NCBI GenBank assembly: GCA_903901855.1
Contig: CAIUSP010000004.1
Span: 16,596 to 80,595 of the forward strand
Source of the DNA: an uncultured bacterium
GTDB lineage: Bacteria > Actinomycetota > Thermoleophilia > Solirubrobacterales > 70-9
Reading direction: 5' to 3'
DNA length: 64,000 bases
In this document: positions 1 through 8,792 of the stretch, one piece after another
Layout: every line of letters starts with the position of its first letter
Numbering within the stretch: position 1 is the stretch's first letter
Translations under genes and position numbers: made by a program
The notes under the pieces: generated by a model
Database searches by the model: none
Told to the model about the DNA's origin: nothing
Seen by the model: only the letters and a program-made list of their open reading frames with translations

Positions 1-1124
1 GAAGCTGCGGGCTCCTCGGTACCGTCAAGCAGGTGGTAGGCGGGAGGGAGTCCGAGGCCGAGCGGACCACACCCGAGGCGGTCGATCTGCAGAGGACGTT
101 CCGCGAGATGCTGGATGCCGGCGACGATGCCTGCGTGATGGAGGTCTCCTCTCACGCTCTGGCGCTGAAGCGGGTAGCCAGCATCCACTTCGATGCGAAG
201 GTCTTCACGAATCTCACCCAAGACCACCTCGACTTCCACCCCGGGATGGAAGAGTATTTCGAAGCGAAGCGGCTGCTCTTCGCAGTCGAAGGCGGAGTCC
301 CCGAGATGGAGCTCGAAGGAGGCATCTCGGTGGTGAACGCCGATGATCCATACGGCCGCCGTCTCGCGGAGGAGATAGGCAGCGGACCCGCCTTGGTCAC
401 CTTCTCGGCTCAAGGCGGCCCTGCAACCCTCAGCGCCCGTGGCGTCACTTATGACGCAACTGGTTCGGAGTTCGCATGTCTCGGTTCGGATGGAGTCGAA
501 TTCGAGGTGCGTACCCCGCTTCCGGCTCGGTTCAACGTCGAGAACGCCCTGGCCGCACTCGGCGTGGGAGTCGCGCTCGAACTGGATCTCACGGCTGCTG
601 CGGCTGCCCTCGAGGATGCTGAGCAGGTTCCCGGCAGGTTCGAGTCCATCCACGCCGGTCAATCGTTTGGGGCGATCGTCGACTACGCCCATACACCGGA
701 CTCTCTCGAGAACGTTCTGACCGCAGCGCGAGAACTGACGCAGGGACGGCTGGTGACCGTGTTCGGGTGCGGTGGCGATCGTGACCGTGACAAGCGGCCC
801 TTGATGGGGAGGACAGGGGCCGAACTCTCGGACCTCGCGATCATCACCTCCGATAACCCCCGTTCGGAAGATCCGGCGGGAATCATCGAGCAGGTCCGTG
901 TCGGGGCCGAGGGCGTGGAGGGGGCGGAGATAGTGGTGATCGAGGACCGGCGGGAGGCGATATCCAGGTCCTTGGAGGGCCTCACGGCAGGCGACACCGT
1001 GGTGATCGCCGGGAAGGGCCACGAGCAAGGACAGGAGTTCGAGCAGGGCAGGAAGATCCCCTTCGACGACCGCGAGGTCCTCCGCGATGAGATCGAGGCC
1101 AGAGTGGGGCAAGAGGGTGGCTGA
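1..1124 (+). CDS. murE: UDP-MurNAc-L-Ala-D-Glu:meso-diaminopimelate ligase MurE (5' end cut by window)
   Basis: Cytoplasmic ligase that adds meso-diaminopimelate to UDP-MurNAc-L-Ala-D-Glu during peptidoglycan precursor synthesis. The frame is open from base 3, and the family-typical stretch CGLLGTVKQVVGG lies across bases 6-44. The GTG at 33 is therefore internal, and the N-terminal domain with the GTNGKTT ATP loop lies outside the window. Mur ligase motifs seen: EVSSHAL, DHLDFH, FNVENALAAL, VDYAHTPDSLENVL and GKGHEQ. The DNPRSEDP motif is the form that reads meso-DAP rather than lysine, so a DAP-type wall is expected. First of a tightly packed dcw run; the next start overlaps its stop. Confidence 0.97.
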   Translation, partial: SCGLLGTVKQVVGGRESEAERTTPEAVDLQRTFREMLDAGDDACVMEVSSHALALKRVASIHFDAKVFTNLTQDHLDFHPGMEEYFEAKRLLFAVEGGVPEMELEGGISVVNADDPYGRRLAEEIGSGPALVTFSAQGGPATLSARGVTYDATGSEFACLGSDGVEFEVRTPLPARFNVENALAALGVGVALELDLTAAAAALEDAEQVPGRFESIHAGQSFGAIVDYAHTPDSLENVLTAARELTQGRLVTVFGCGGDRDRDKRPLMGRTGAELSDLAIITSDNPRSEDPAGIIEQVRVGAEGVEGAEIVVIEDRREAISRSLEGLTAGDTVVIAGKGHEQGQEFEQGRKIPFDDREVLRDEIEARVGQEGG

Positions 1125-2496
1125 CCCGAATCCCACGATGGCCGCCGGTACCGATCTCGTCGCGGCGGGGGGAGGCCGACTCGTGAGCCAGGGTGGTGCC
1201 GGACTGCCGGCTCGTGCAGTCATCGACTCCCGGGAGGTTCGATCAGGTGACCTCTTCGTCGGGCTGCCGGGTGCCACCTGTGACGGTGGTTCCTTTGCTG
1301 CCGAGGCCCTGGAGAAGGGCGCGTGGGGCGTCGTGGTGTCAGAGGAGTGGGCGGACCAGGTCGAACCGGGGGAGGCTTGGGTGATCGGCTCCGGTGACCC
1401 CCTTCACGCCCTCCAGGGGATCGCACGTCGACGGCGCCGGGACCTCGGTTGCAAGGTGGTGGGGATCACCGGGTCCAACGGCAAGACGACGGTCAAGGAC
1501 ATCTGTCGAGCCCTGTTGGGCGAGTACACACATGCGAGTCGAGAAAATCGGAACACCGAGATAGGGGTGCCCCTTACGATCCTCGAGGCACCAGCCGATA
1601 CCGAGATCCTGGTTTGCGAGATGGGGATGCGCGGGGTCGGACAGATCAGCGAGCTCTGCGCGATAGCCGAGCCAGATGTCGGGGTGGTCACGAATGTGGG
1701 CCCGGTACATCTGGAGCTCCTCGGCACGATCGAGTCGATCGCTGCAGCCAAGGCCGAGATGCTCGCGGGGATCGAAGACGGGGGAACGGCAGTGGTTCCG
1801 GCTGACGCCGGATACCTCGGACCTCACGTCTCGGGAGATCTCGAACCCCGCACTGCCGAAGGCGTGGAGATCCTCCGGTTTGGTCCAGGCGGGGATGTGT
1901 TCGCCCGCGCAGTCGACCTCTCTGGCGACGGAACGAGAGCAGAGGTCGAGGCCAGAGACGAAACCTGCGAATTCACGTTCCCGTTTTCCGGAGAACACAA
2001 TCTGCTCAACGCCCTGGCCGCCATTTCGGTTGGTTTCGCGCTCGGGATCGACCTCGCGACCATGGCACGACGGGCGCCGCGAGTAGTCTTCTCACGCCTG
2101 CGGGGAGATCTCGTTCGGCTGACGGGCGGCTCCGTGCTGATAAACGACTGTTACAACGCAAACCCGGTTTCGATGCGAGCGGCGCTGGACCACCTGTCCT
2201 CGTTCGATGCCGACCGCCATCTGGCCGTGCTGGGGGAGATGCGAGAGCTCGGCCCGGAGGCTGAGCGTTTCCACTCCGAAGTTGCTGATTACGCACGTGA
2301 GGTCGGGGTCGACATGTTGGTTGGCGTGGGCGAGCAGGCCAAGGCCTACGAGCCCGATAAGTGGTTTGCCACGGCAGATGAGGCAGCGGTCGGCCTGGCA
2401 GAGGCACTGGGCGATGGCGACGTGGTGCTGGTCAAGGGCTCGAGATCGGTAGGGCTCGAGGCAGTCGCGACCCGGCTGACCGGGCAGGGCTCCTGA
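1117..2496 (+). CDS. murF: UDP-MurNAc-tripeptide:D-Ala-D-Ala ligase MurF
   Basis: Adds the D-Ala-D-Ala dipeptide to UDP-MurNAc-tripeptide, finishing the cytoplasmic pentapeptide. Motifs in order: ATP loop GSNGKTT (about residues 119-125), ENRNTEIGVPLT, EMGMRGVGQI, NVGPVHLELLG, SGEHNLLNALAA, INDCYNANPVSM and KGSRSVGLE. Length 459 aa is normal. I take the GTG at 1117, which overlaps the murE stop by 8 bases and has a purine-rich GGGGCAAGAG just upstream. ATG 1138 is a weaker alternative with no visible ribosome-binding site, and ATG 1087 would overlap murE further without adding family sequence. Translationally coupled to murE and mraY. Confidence 0.95.
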   Translation: MADPNPTMAAGTDLVAAGGGRLVSQGGAGLPARAVIDSREVRSGDLFVGLPGATCDGGSFAAEALEKGAWGVVVSEEWADQVEPGEAWVIGSGDPLHALQGIARRRRRDLGCKVVGITGSNGKTTVKDICRALLGEYTHASRENRNTEIGVPLTILEAPADTEILVCEMGMRGVGQISELCAIAEPDVGVVTNVGPVHLELLGTIESIAAAKAEMLAGIEDGGTAVVPADAGYLGPHVSGDLEPRTAEGVEILRFGPGGDVFARAVDLSGDGTRAEVEARDETCEFTFPFSGEHNLLNALAAISVGFALGIDLATMARRAPRVVFSRLRGDLVRLTGGSVLINDCYNANPVSMRAALDHLSSFDADRHLAVLGEMRELGPEAERFHSEVADYAREVGVDMLVGVGEQAKAYEPDKWFATADEAAVGLAEALGDGDVVLVKGSRSVGLEAVATRLTGQGS

Positions 2497-3470
2497 TGCT
2501 GGGAGAGATTCTCATCGCATCGATGGGCTCGATGCTGATCTGCATCTTCCTCGGCCCGAAGTTCATCTCGTATCTACGGGTCAAGGAATTCGGTCAGCAG
2601 ATCCGTGAGGAGGGGCCGGCCGAACATCACGAGAAGGCAGGTACGCCCACCATGGGCGGCCTGATCATCTTCCTCGCGATCTCGATTCCGTTCATAGCTC
2701 TGTCGGATCGCGATCCCGCGAGCCTCGCTGTCCTCGGTGTCGCGCTCGGCTGTGCCCTGATCGGATTCGCAGATGACTTCCTGAAGCTCGTCAAGCGCAG
2801 GTCACTCGGACTCTCAGCCCGCTGGAAGCTCCTCTTCCAACTCGGTCTGGCGATCGGGCTCTGGTGGGTTGCCCGCCACGAGGTAGGACTCGACCCCCAG
2901 CTGCAGATCAGGGTTGCCGACGTGACTGTTCCGCTCTCGGACGGTCTCTATCTGTTGTTCGTCTTCTTGGTCATCGCCGGTTCATCGAACGCGGTGAACC
3001 TGACCGACGGTCTGGACGGGCTCGCTGCAGGTTGCTGCGCAATCGTCCTGCTCGCATACACCGCGATCACATTCATCACCGGCGAGCAGGAGAACCTCTC
3101 GATGCTCTCCGCCTGTCTGGTAGGTGCATGCATCGGGTTCCTCTGGTTCAACGCCTTCCCGGCCTCGATCTTCATGGGTGACACCGGTTCGCTCGGGCTC
3201 GGAGGGGCGATCGGTGCGCTTGCAGTGATGACGCAGACCGAGATCCTCTTGATCCTGATCGGCGGGATCTTCGTAATAGAGGCCCTCTCGGTGGCGCTCC
3301 AGGTCGCCTTCTTCAAGCTCTTCCAGCGTCGCGTCCTGCTCATGGCTCCGGTCCACCATCACTTCGAGTTGATGGGGTGGTCGGAGACCAAGATCATGCT
3401 GCGGTTCTGGATCATCGCGGCCGTCTGCTCGGGCATCGGATTCACGCTCTACCAGCAGTCGATCGGCTGA
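2496..3470 (+). CDS. mraY: Phospho-N-acetylmuramoyl-pentapeptide transferase MraY
   Basis: Polytopic membrane enzyme that moves phospho-MurNAc-pentapeptide from UDP to undecaprenyl phosphate, giving lipid I. The 324-aa length and many hydrophobic segments fit the ten-helix family. Active-site signatures are all visible: GFADDFLKL, NLTDGLDGLAAG, FMGDTGSLGLGG and the histidine-rich loop MAPVHHHFELMGW. The ATG shares one base with the murF stop (TGATG), so it is coupled to murF. It is followed by 96 bp that carry nested inverted repeats before murD, the only real break in the early part of the wall operon. Confidence 0.97.
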   Translation: MLGEILIASMGSMLICIFLGPKFISYLRVKEFGQQIREEGPAEHHEKAGTPTMGGLIIFLAISIPFIALSDRDPASLAVLGVALGCALIGFADDFLKLVKRRSLGLSARWKLLFQLGLAIGLWWVARHEVGLDPQLQIRVADVTVPLSDGLYLLFVFLVIAGSSNAVNLTDGLDGLAAGCCAIVLLAYTAITFITGEQENLSMLSACLVGACIGFLWFNAFPASIFMGDTGSLGLGGAIGALAVMTQTEILLILIGGIFVIEALSVALQVAFFKLFQRRVLLMAPVHHHFELMGWSETKIMLRFWIIAAVCSGIGFTLYQQSIG

Positions 3471-3485
3471 CAGAAGCCCCCCATT

Positions 3486-3547
3486 CACGCCTGAGTCCGG
3501 TCGTTCGCGCCTGAACAGGCGTGTAGGCAGGTAGGGACTCAGGCGTG
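3486..3547 (+). repeat. Nested inverted repeats between mraY and murD
   Basis: Outer arms CACGCCTGAGTCC (3486-3498) and GGACTCAGGCGTG (3535-3547) are perfect 13-bp inverted repeats. Between them sits an independent hairpin, CGCGCCTG/CAGGCGTG at 3506-3523 around an AA turn (one G-U pair). All arms share the CGCCTGA core. No T-tract follows, so a plain intrinsic terminator is unlikely. RNA folding, a processing site or a protein-binding site are all possible. murD has its own ribosome-binding site AAGAGGA (3556-3562) after the structure. Confidence 0.75.
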
Positions 3548-3566
3548 GGAGGCGAAAGAGGACTAG

Positions 3567-4958
3567 ATGAATCCGCGCCAGACAGAGCGCATCCGTCCGC
3601 CCCTGCCGGAGGGGCCATTTCTCGTTGTCGGCATGGGTCGCTCCGGGCAGGCGGTGACCAGGATGCTCGTCGCTGCCGGCGAGGAGGTGCGAGGTTGTGA
3701 TGCAGGAGAGCCAGTTGGAGCATCGGATCTGGTCAGCGAGGGCGTAGAGGTCTCGCTCTCGAACCAGTCAGAGGACCTCCTCGAGGGGATAGCCACAGTG
3801 GTCAAGAGCCCCGGCGTACCGGGCGGCTCGCCGTTGATCTCGGCTGCACTCGCTCGCTCTATAGAGGTAACCGGAGAACTCGAACTGGCGTGGCGGTCAC
3901 TGCCCAATCGATTCTGCGCCGTCACCGGGACCAATGGCAAGACCACGGTGGCGGAGATGATCGGTCACATCCATCGCGTCGCCGGGGTGCCGGTGGAGGT
4001 CGCCGGGAACGTCGGCAAGCCCGTCGCCTCGCTGGTAGGCCGTGCAGATCCACAGGCAACGGTCGTATGCGAGTGCTCGAGTTTCCAGCTGGAGGATTCA
4101 TCGGAGTTCTCCCCAGAGGTCGCAGTGCTGTTGAACCTCTCACCCGATCATCTGGACCGACACGGATCGATGGAGGAGTACCTCGGCGCGAAGTTGAAGA
4201 TCTTCGCCAATCAGGTGTCTGGCGATTCCGCGGTAGTCAACTCACGTGATCGGTTGCTCGGGGAGGTCGAGGTTCCCGGCGATGCCGAGGAGATCGGTTT
4301 CTGTGGACCGGGTGACGGGCCATCACTCCGCAGCGTTGGCTGCGACGCCGAGGTTCGTAAGGGTTGGATCATCTGGCGGGGCGAAGATGTGGTCGAAGCA
4401 GCCGATCTCCCTCTCCTCGGCGAGCACAACCTTTCCAACGCGGCTGCAGCAACCGCGGCATCTGCCGCGTGTGGCATCGAACTCGATCAGGTCGCCGACG
4501 GCCTCCGCTCCTTCGAGGGCGTTGCCCATCGTCTCGAGCTGGTGGGTGAGGCGCAAGGAGTTCGTTTCGTGAACGATTCGAAGGCGACCAACGTCGCGGC
4601 CGCCTCTGCTGCGATCGCCTCGTTCCCATCCGGGGTCAGAGTGATCTTGGGAGGATCGCTGAAAGATGAGCCGTTCGAGCCTTTGCTGGAGGCGGTGCTC
4701 GAGCGCTGCACAGGTTGTTACCTGGTCGGCGAGGCAGCAATGGCCCTCGAATCCGCGCTTGCGTCCGCACGAGATCGCGGAGTGGAGGTCGTGACCTCTG
4801 GTGACTTCGAGGAGGCTGTCGAGCGAGCTTCGGACGCTGCGCTGGAAGGCGAGGTCGTCCTGCTCGCCCCCGCCTGCGCGAGTTTCGACCTGTTCGAGGA
4901 CTTCGAGCAGCGCGGCGACAGGTTCAAGGATCTGGTGGCGAGGAGGATCGGGGCATGA
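3567..4958 (+). CDS. murD: UDP-MurNAc-L-alanine:D-glutamate ligase MurD
   Basis: Adds D-glutamate to UDP-MurNAc-L-Ala in the cytoplasm. The N-terminal Rossmann part begins with VVGMGRSGQAV. The ATP loop GTNGKTT is at residues 121-127, followed by CECSSFQLE, NLSPDHLDRHGSMEEY, GEHNLSNAAAA, FVNDSKATN and the C-terminal LLAPACASFDLFEDFEQRG. 463 aa is normal for the family. ATG 3567 is supported by AAGAGGA four bases upstream. Its stop overlaps the ftsW start by four bases (ATGA). The gene stands behind an inverted-repeat structure that may set its expression apart from mraY. Confidence 0.97.
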   Translation: MNPRQTERIRPPLPEGPFLVVGMGRSGQAVTRMLVAAGEEVRGCDAGEPVGASDLVSEGVEVSLSNQSEDLLEGIATVVKSPGVPGGSPLISAALARSIEVTGELELAWRSLPNRFCAVTGTNGKTTVAEMIGHIHRVAGVPVEVAGNVGKPVASLVGRADPQATVVCECSSFQLEDSSEFSPEVAVLLNLSPDHLDRHGSMEEYLGAKLKIFANQVSGDSAVVNSRDRLLGEVEVPGDAEEIGFCGPGDGPSLRSVGCDAEVRKGWIIWRGEDVVEAADLPLLGEHNLSNAAAATAASAACGIELDQVADGLRSFEGVAHRLELVGEAQGVRFVNDSKATNVAAASAAIASFPSGVRVILGGSLKDEPFEPLLEAVLERCTGCYLVGEAAMALESALASARDRGVEVVTSGDFEEAVERASDAALEGEVVLLAPACASFDLFEDFEQRGDRFKDLVARRIGA

Positions 4959-6313
4959 GTCGCCTGCTACCCAGCGGTCCAAGGAGGAAGCGGGATGCCC
5001 CGCCACCTGAGTACTCGGTGATGCTGACGGCGACTCTTTGTCTGGTCGCTTTCGGCGCCCTGATGGTGTTCAGCGCGACTTCGGTCAAGGCAGTACTCCC
5101 CGAAGGGGGAGGGGACAGCGCCGAGTATCTGAAGCGGGTAGCGGTCTTCGCTGTACTCGGGCTCATCGTGATGCGAGTCTTCTCCACCTATGGGCTGCGG
5201 CTCGCCAGGGTGACCACACCGGTATTCCTGGTCGTGGCGTTCCTGATGCTCCTAGCGGTGCTGGTCCCCGGAGTCGGTCAGACCGTCAACGGTTCTCAGC
5301 GCTGGCTCGGCGCAGGGGTAGTTCAATTCCAGCCATCGGAGATCGCCAAGCTGGCGGTGCTGCTGTACGGAGCGCACCTGCTCGCCTCCGAGCCACGGCG
5401 GGTGAGGACCCTCCAGGGACTCGGCCCATTCCTCATCGTCTGCGGGGCCTTCCTCGGACTCATCGCGCTGCAGCCGGACCTCGGTACAGCGAGCACGATC
5501 ATCTTCTCGTCGATCTGTCTGCTCCTGCTCGCGGGGACCAAACCCCGCACGCTCGCTCCTGTTGCGGCAGTACTGGCGGTGGGCGTAGTTGCGCTGATCG
5601 CCAGTCACCCCTATCAGCAGGCAAGGCTCACGAGTTTCCTCGACCCTACGGCTGACCTGTCGGGCGCGGGGTATCAGAGCGCTCAGGCCGAGATCGCGAT
5701 CGGATCAGGTGGACCTCTGGGAGTGGGGCTCGGGGAGAGTATCCAGAAGGCCTCCTATCTGCCGGAGGCTCACACCGACATGATCGCGGCCGTGATCGGG
5801 GAGGAGTCGGGCTTCGCGGGTATGTTGGCGCTGATAGCTCTCTTCGGGATGTTCGGCTGGGCAGGGTTCAAGGCGGCGCATCGAGCGACCGACCGCTACT
5901 CGAAGCTGCTCGCGGCGTCCCTCACTTCCCTCATCCTGATTCAGGCTGGGATCAATCTGTTCGCCGTGATGGGACTCGCTCCACTGACCGGCATCCCGCT
6001 CCCGTTCGTCTCCTACGGGGGTACGAGTCTCGTGGTGATGCTCGCTGCCGTGGGCTTGCTCCTCAACGTCGCTCGAGGTCCGGTAGCCGCTCGCTCTTCG
6101 GTGCCGTCGCGGAGCGAACAGTCGACGGCTGCACCTCGCGTTCCCCGACGCCGTCCCCGCGCCGGAGGCGCTGCGAAACTGCAGGTAATCGAAGGTGGCA
6201 AGAGCAGGCCCAGAACACCCCGAAAGCGACCCGCTCCGGGTCGTGATCGCAGCCGGCGGCACGGCGGGACACGTCGTTCCCGCGGTGGCGGTGGCGGACG
6301 AGCTTCGGGCTGA
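4955..6313 (+). CDS. ftsW: Septal peptidoglycan polymerase FtsW (SEDS family)
   Basis: Integral membrane SEDS glycosyltransferase that polymerises lipid II at the division septum with its partner FtsI. Family marks: NGSQRWLGAGVVQFQPSEIAKLA, HTDMIAAVIGEESGF and the C-terminal PLPFVSYGGTSLVVML. About ten hydrophobic segments occupy residues 15-375. After them comes a cytoplasmic tail of some 75 residues very rich in Arg, Pro and Gly. The last 40 of those are encoded in the same DNA as the start of the murG frame, an unusual 119-bp overlap. Start ATG 4955 overlaps the murD stop by four bases. Confidence 0.95.
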   Translation: MSRLLPSGPRRKRDAPPPEYSVMLTATLCLVAFGALMVFSATSVKAVLPEGGGDSAEYLKRVAVFAVLGLIVMRVFSTYGLRLARVTTPVFLVVAFLMLLAVLVPGVGQTVNGSQRWLGAGVVQFQPSEIAKLAVLLYGAHLLASEPRRVRTLQGLGPFLIVCGAFLGLIALQPDLGTASTIIFSSICLLLLAGTKPRTLAPVAAVLAVGVVALIASHPYQQARLTSFLDPTADLSGAGYQSAQAEIAIGSGGPLGVGLGESIQKASYLPEAHTDMIAAVIGEESGFAGMLALIALFGMFGWAGFKAAHRATDRYSKLLAASLTSLILIQAGINLFAVMGLAPLTGIPLPFVSYGGTSLVVMLAAVGLLLNVARGPVAARSSVPSRSEQSTAAPRVPRRRPRAGGAAKLQVIEGGKSRPRTPRKRPAPGRDRSRRHGGTRRSRGGGGGRASG

Positions 6314-8792
6314 CGGAGCCATCGTTACCTTCCTCGGTACGCGTGAGCGGGCCGAGGCGAGACTCGTCCCCGATGCGGGCTACGAGATAGATTTCCTCGA
6401 CCTCAGCGGGCTCGATCGCGGTAATCCGCTGAAGGCAGCCGGAGCTCTGGCCAAGGCGGCCCTGGCTCTGCCGCAAGCGACAAAGGTCCTTCGAGAGAGA
6501 TCCGCTTCCGTGGTCCTCGGCGGGGGCGGGTACGTCTCGGGTCCTGCAGGGTTGGCCGCGCTCGGCCTCGGGATCCCGCTGGTCCTGACCGAGGCGGACA
6601 GTCACCTCGGATTGACCAATCGTGCGTTGGCCCACAGGGCCGACACCGTCTGTCTCTCATTCCCCATAGAGGGTCGTGACCATCCGCCCTTCATCGTTAC
6701 CGGCCGCCCGCTTCCGCGTGAGCTGACCTCCGTGGATCGGGCCTCGGCCCGGTCGCGTTTCGGTCTCGAGCCGGATGAGCCTTGCGTGCTCGTGGTGGGC
6801 GGGAGCCTCGGCGCGAGGAGCCTCAATCTCTGTGCGGTTGCAGCGCTGGAGCCCCTCGCAGCGAGCGTGATCCATATCAGCGGCGAGCGCGATTTCGACG
6901 AGGTCGCGACTCAGTTGGTAGCCAGAGGGAATCCCTCCGGCTACAACCTGCTTCGCTACGAGCCGGGCCTTGGAGAGGTGCTCGCAGCGGCAGATCTGGT
7001 TGTGGGGAGATCAGGTGGGTCCGTGTTCGAGATCGCTGCTGCTGGACAACCGGCGGTGCTCATCCCATATCCGCACGCCACCGCCGATCACCAGACCCAG
7101 AACGCGGAGTGGATGGTTTCCGGTGGTGCGGCCCGGATTCTGGCGGACTCCGAACTCGATTCGGGCACTCTTCGCGCTGCCGTTGCCGACCTGCTCGACT
7201 CTCCGGACCTCCTTGCCGAGATGGCCCGAGCCTCGGCTGCCCTCGCTCGACCGGATGCTGCCGCCGAAGTGGCAAGGCTCGTGGTCGACGCAGCTAGGAC
7301 ACGGAGCAGTGTCACGAGCCTGGAGGAACTGCACCGGGTCGATGCGACGCGATCCGGCGACACGGCGAGCGCGGAGGACATGGCTGACCGAAGCCTCTAC
7401 TTCATCGGCATCGGCGGGGCTGGCATGTCGGGGCTGGCAGCGATCGCTGCTTCTAGAGGAGCCGAGGTAGCCGGCTCGGACCGGAGTGATTCCTCTTACC
7501 TGTCTCGTCTCGGGGCACTCGGGATTCCAACCGAGATCGGACACGATCCCGACGCTCTTCCGGCGGACTCCGATGTGGTCGTCTCGAGTGCCATCGCTGA
7601 GGACAACCCACAGCTCCTGCTGGCCCGAGAGAGGGGTCAGCGCATCATCCACCGAGGTGAGCTGCTGGCGGAGGTGTCACGGGCGCGGCGTCTGATCGCA
7701 GTGGCGGGTACGCACGGGAAGACCACTACCACCGCACTTTGCGTCCACCTGATGAGAAGGCTCGGTAAGGAGCCCAGCTTCCTGATCGGGGGTGAACTGC
7801 CAGGTGCCGGCCCTGCCGGGACGCCGACGAACGCAGGATGGGGCACTGGCGAGTGGATGGTCACCGAGGCGGACGAAAGCGATGCGAGTTTCCTAGAGCT
7901 CTCTCCCGAGGTAGCCGTGGTGACCAATCTCGAACTCGACCATCATGCTCGCTGGGCATCTCTAGAGGACCTGCGCGAGGCATTCAGCGGATTCGTCTCA
8001 CACTCGGGATCGATGATCGTCGGACCCGAGGTGAATCTCTCTGGCCCCGAGCGCTGCTTGCGGTTCGACATCCTCGGAGGGAGGTCGGAGGCCGAGCCAG
8101 CCCTGTCCAGCGAGATCGAGGCGAGAGACCTCTCTTCGTCAGGCTCGGGTACTTCGTTCCGGGTCAGCGGCTTGCCTGGAGCAGCCGGCGACCTGGATCT
8201 GCGGACCGCAGGGCCTGGGCGGCACAACGTCTTGAACACTCTCGCAGCGCTCGGCGCTCTCGGATTGGCCGGTCTGCTCGATCAGGTCCAGCCGCGGCAA
8301 CTCGCAGAGGCGCTTGCCGACTTCCCCGGCGTGGCTCGGAGATTCGAACGCAAGGGGAGCACTTCATCGGGCGCTCTCGTCTACGACGACTACGCCCACC
8401 ACCCGACCGAAGTCGCTGCTGCGCTGGAGGCGGCGCGCCAGGTCGGGTCGCGGAAGGTCATCGCCATATTCCAACCTCATCTCTATTCGAGGACGAAGGC
8501 CCTGTCGACCGAGTTCGGCCGCGCACTCGCCGTCGCAGACGAGATCGGAGTCCTCGAGGTCTACCCCGCGCGCGAAGCGCCAGTTGGTGATCTCGAGGGA
8601 GTCACCGGCAGATGGGTAGCCGAAGCCGCGGCAGACGCCGCTGGTGGCAAGCCCGTCTGGTGGCTGCCGACACGGGATGACGCACTCGGGGCCCTCTCCG
8701 GCCGACTGGCCGAGGGGGATCTCCTGGTCACCCTCGGAGCTGGTGACATAGATCGCCTGGCCGAAGATCTCGTCGCCGAAGGCAACCGATGA
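6195..8792 (+). CDS. Fused MurG-MurC: lipid II synthase plus UDP-MurNAc:L-alanine ligase
   Basis: One uninterrupted 865-aa frame carries two enzymes. Residues 1-365 are MurG, the membrane-associated transferase that adds GlcNAc to lipid I: AAGGTAGHVVPA, GGGGYVSGPAG, VVGGSLGARSLN, GRSGGSVFEIAAAG and a HATADHQTQNA tail. Its usual HEQN acceptor loop reads TEADSHLGLTNR. Residues 400-865 are MurC, which adds L-Ala to UDP-MurNAc: IGIGGAGMSGLA, AGTHGKTTTTAL, TEADESDASFLEL, TNLELDHHARW, YDDYAHHPTEV and FQPHLYSRT. The linker has no stop, but ATG 7380 preceded by GGAGG could also start MurC alone. The start is GTG 6195; GTG 6243 is possible and would shorten the ftsW overlap. Confidence 0.93.
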   Translation: MARAGPEHPESDPLRVVIAAGGTAGHVVPAVAVADELRADGAIVTFLGTRERAEARLVPDAGYEIDFLDLSGLDRGNPLKAAGALAKAALALPQATKVLRERSASVVLGGGGYVSGPAGLAALGLGIPLVLTEADSHLGLTNRALAHRADTVCLSFPIEGRDHPPFIVTGRPLPRELTSVDRASARSRFGLEPDEPCVLVVGGSLGARSLNLCAVAALEPLAASVIHISGERDFDEVATQLVARGNPSGYNLLRYEPGLGEVLAAADLVVGRSGGSVFEIAAAGQPAVLIPYPHATADHQTQNAEWMVSGGAARILADSELDSGTLRAAVADLLDSPDLLAEMARASAALARPDAAAEVARLVVDAARTRSSVTSLEELHRVDATRSGDTASAEDMADRSLYFIGIGGAGMSGLAAIAASRGAEVAGSDRSDSSYLSRLGALGIPTEIGHDPDALPADSDVVVSSAIAEDNPQLLLARERGQRIIHRGELLAEVSRARRLIAVAGTHGKTTTTALCVHLMRRLGKEPSFLIGGELPGAGPAGTPTNAGWGTGEWMVTEADESDASFLELSPEVAVVTNLELDHHARWASLEDLREAFSGFVSHSGSMIVGPEVNLSGPERCLRFDILGGRSEAEPALSSEIEARDLSSSGSGTSFRVSGLPGAAGDLDLRTAGPGRHNVLNTLAALGALGLAGLLDQVQPRQLAEALADFPGVARRFERKGSTSSGALVYDDYAHHPTEVAAALEAARQVGSRKVIAIFQPHLYSRTKALSTEFGRALAVADEIGVLEVYPAREAPVGDLEGVTGRWVAEAAADAAGGKPVWWLPTRDDALGALSGRLAEGDLLVTLGAGDIDRLAEDLVAEGNR
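7373..7382 (+). promoter_or_regulatory. Possible internal ribosome-binding site and start for a free MurC
   Basis: GGAGG at 7373-7377 lies two bases before an in-frame ATG at 7380, exactly at the MurG/MurC junction (MADRSLYFIGIGG). The spacing is shorter than ideal, so use of this start is uncertain. If used, it would make a separate 470-aa MurC alongside the fusion. Confidence 0.3.
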
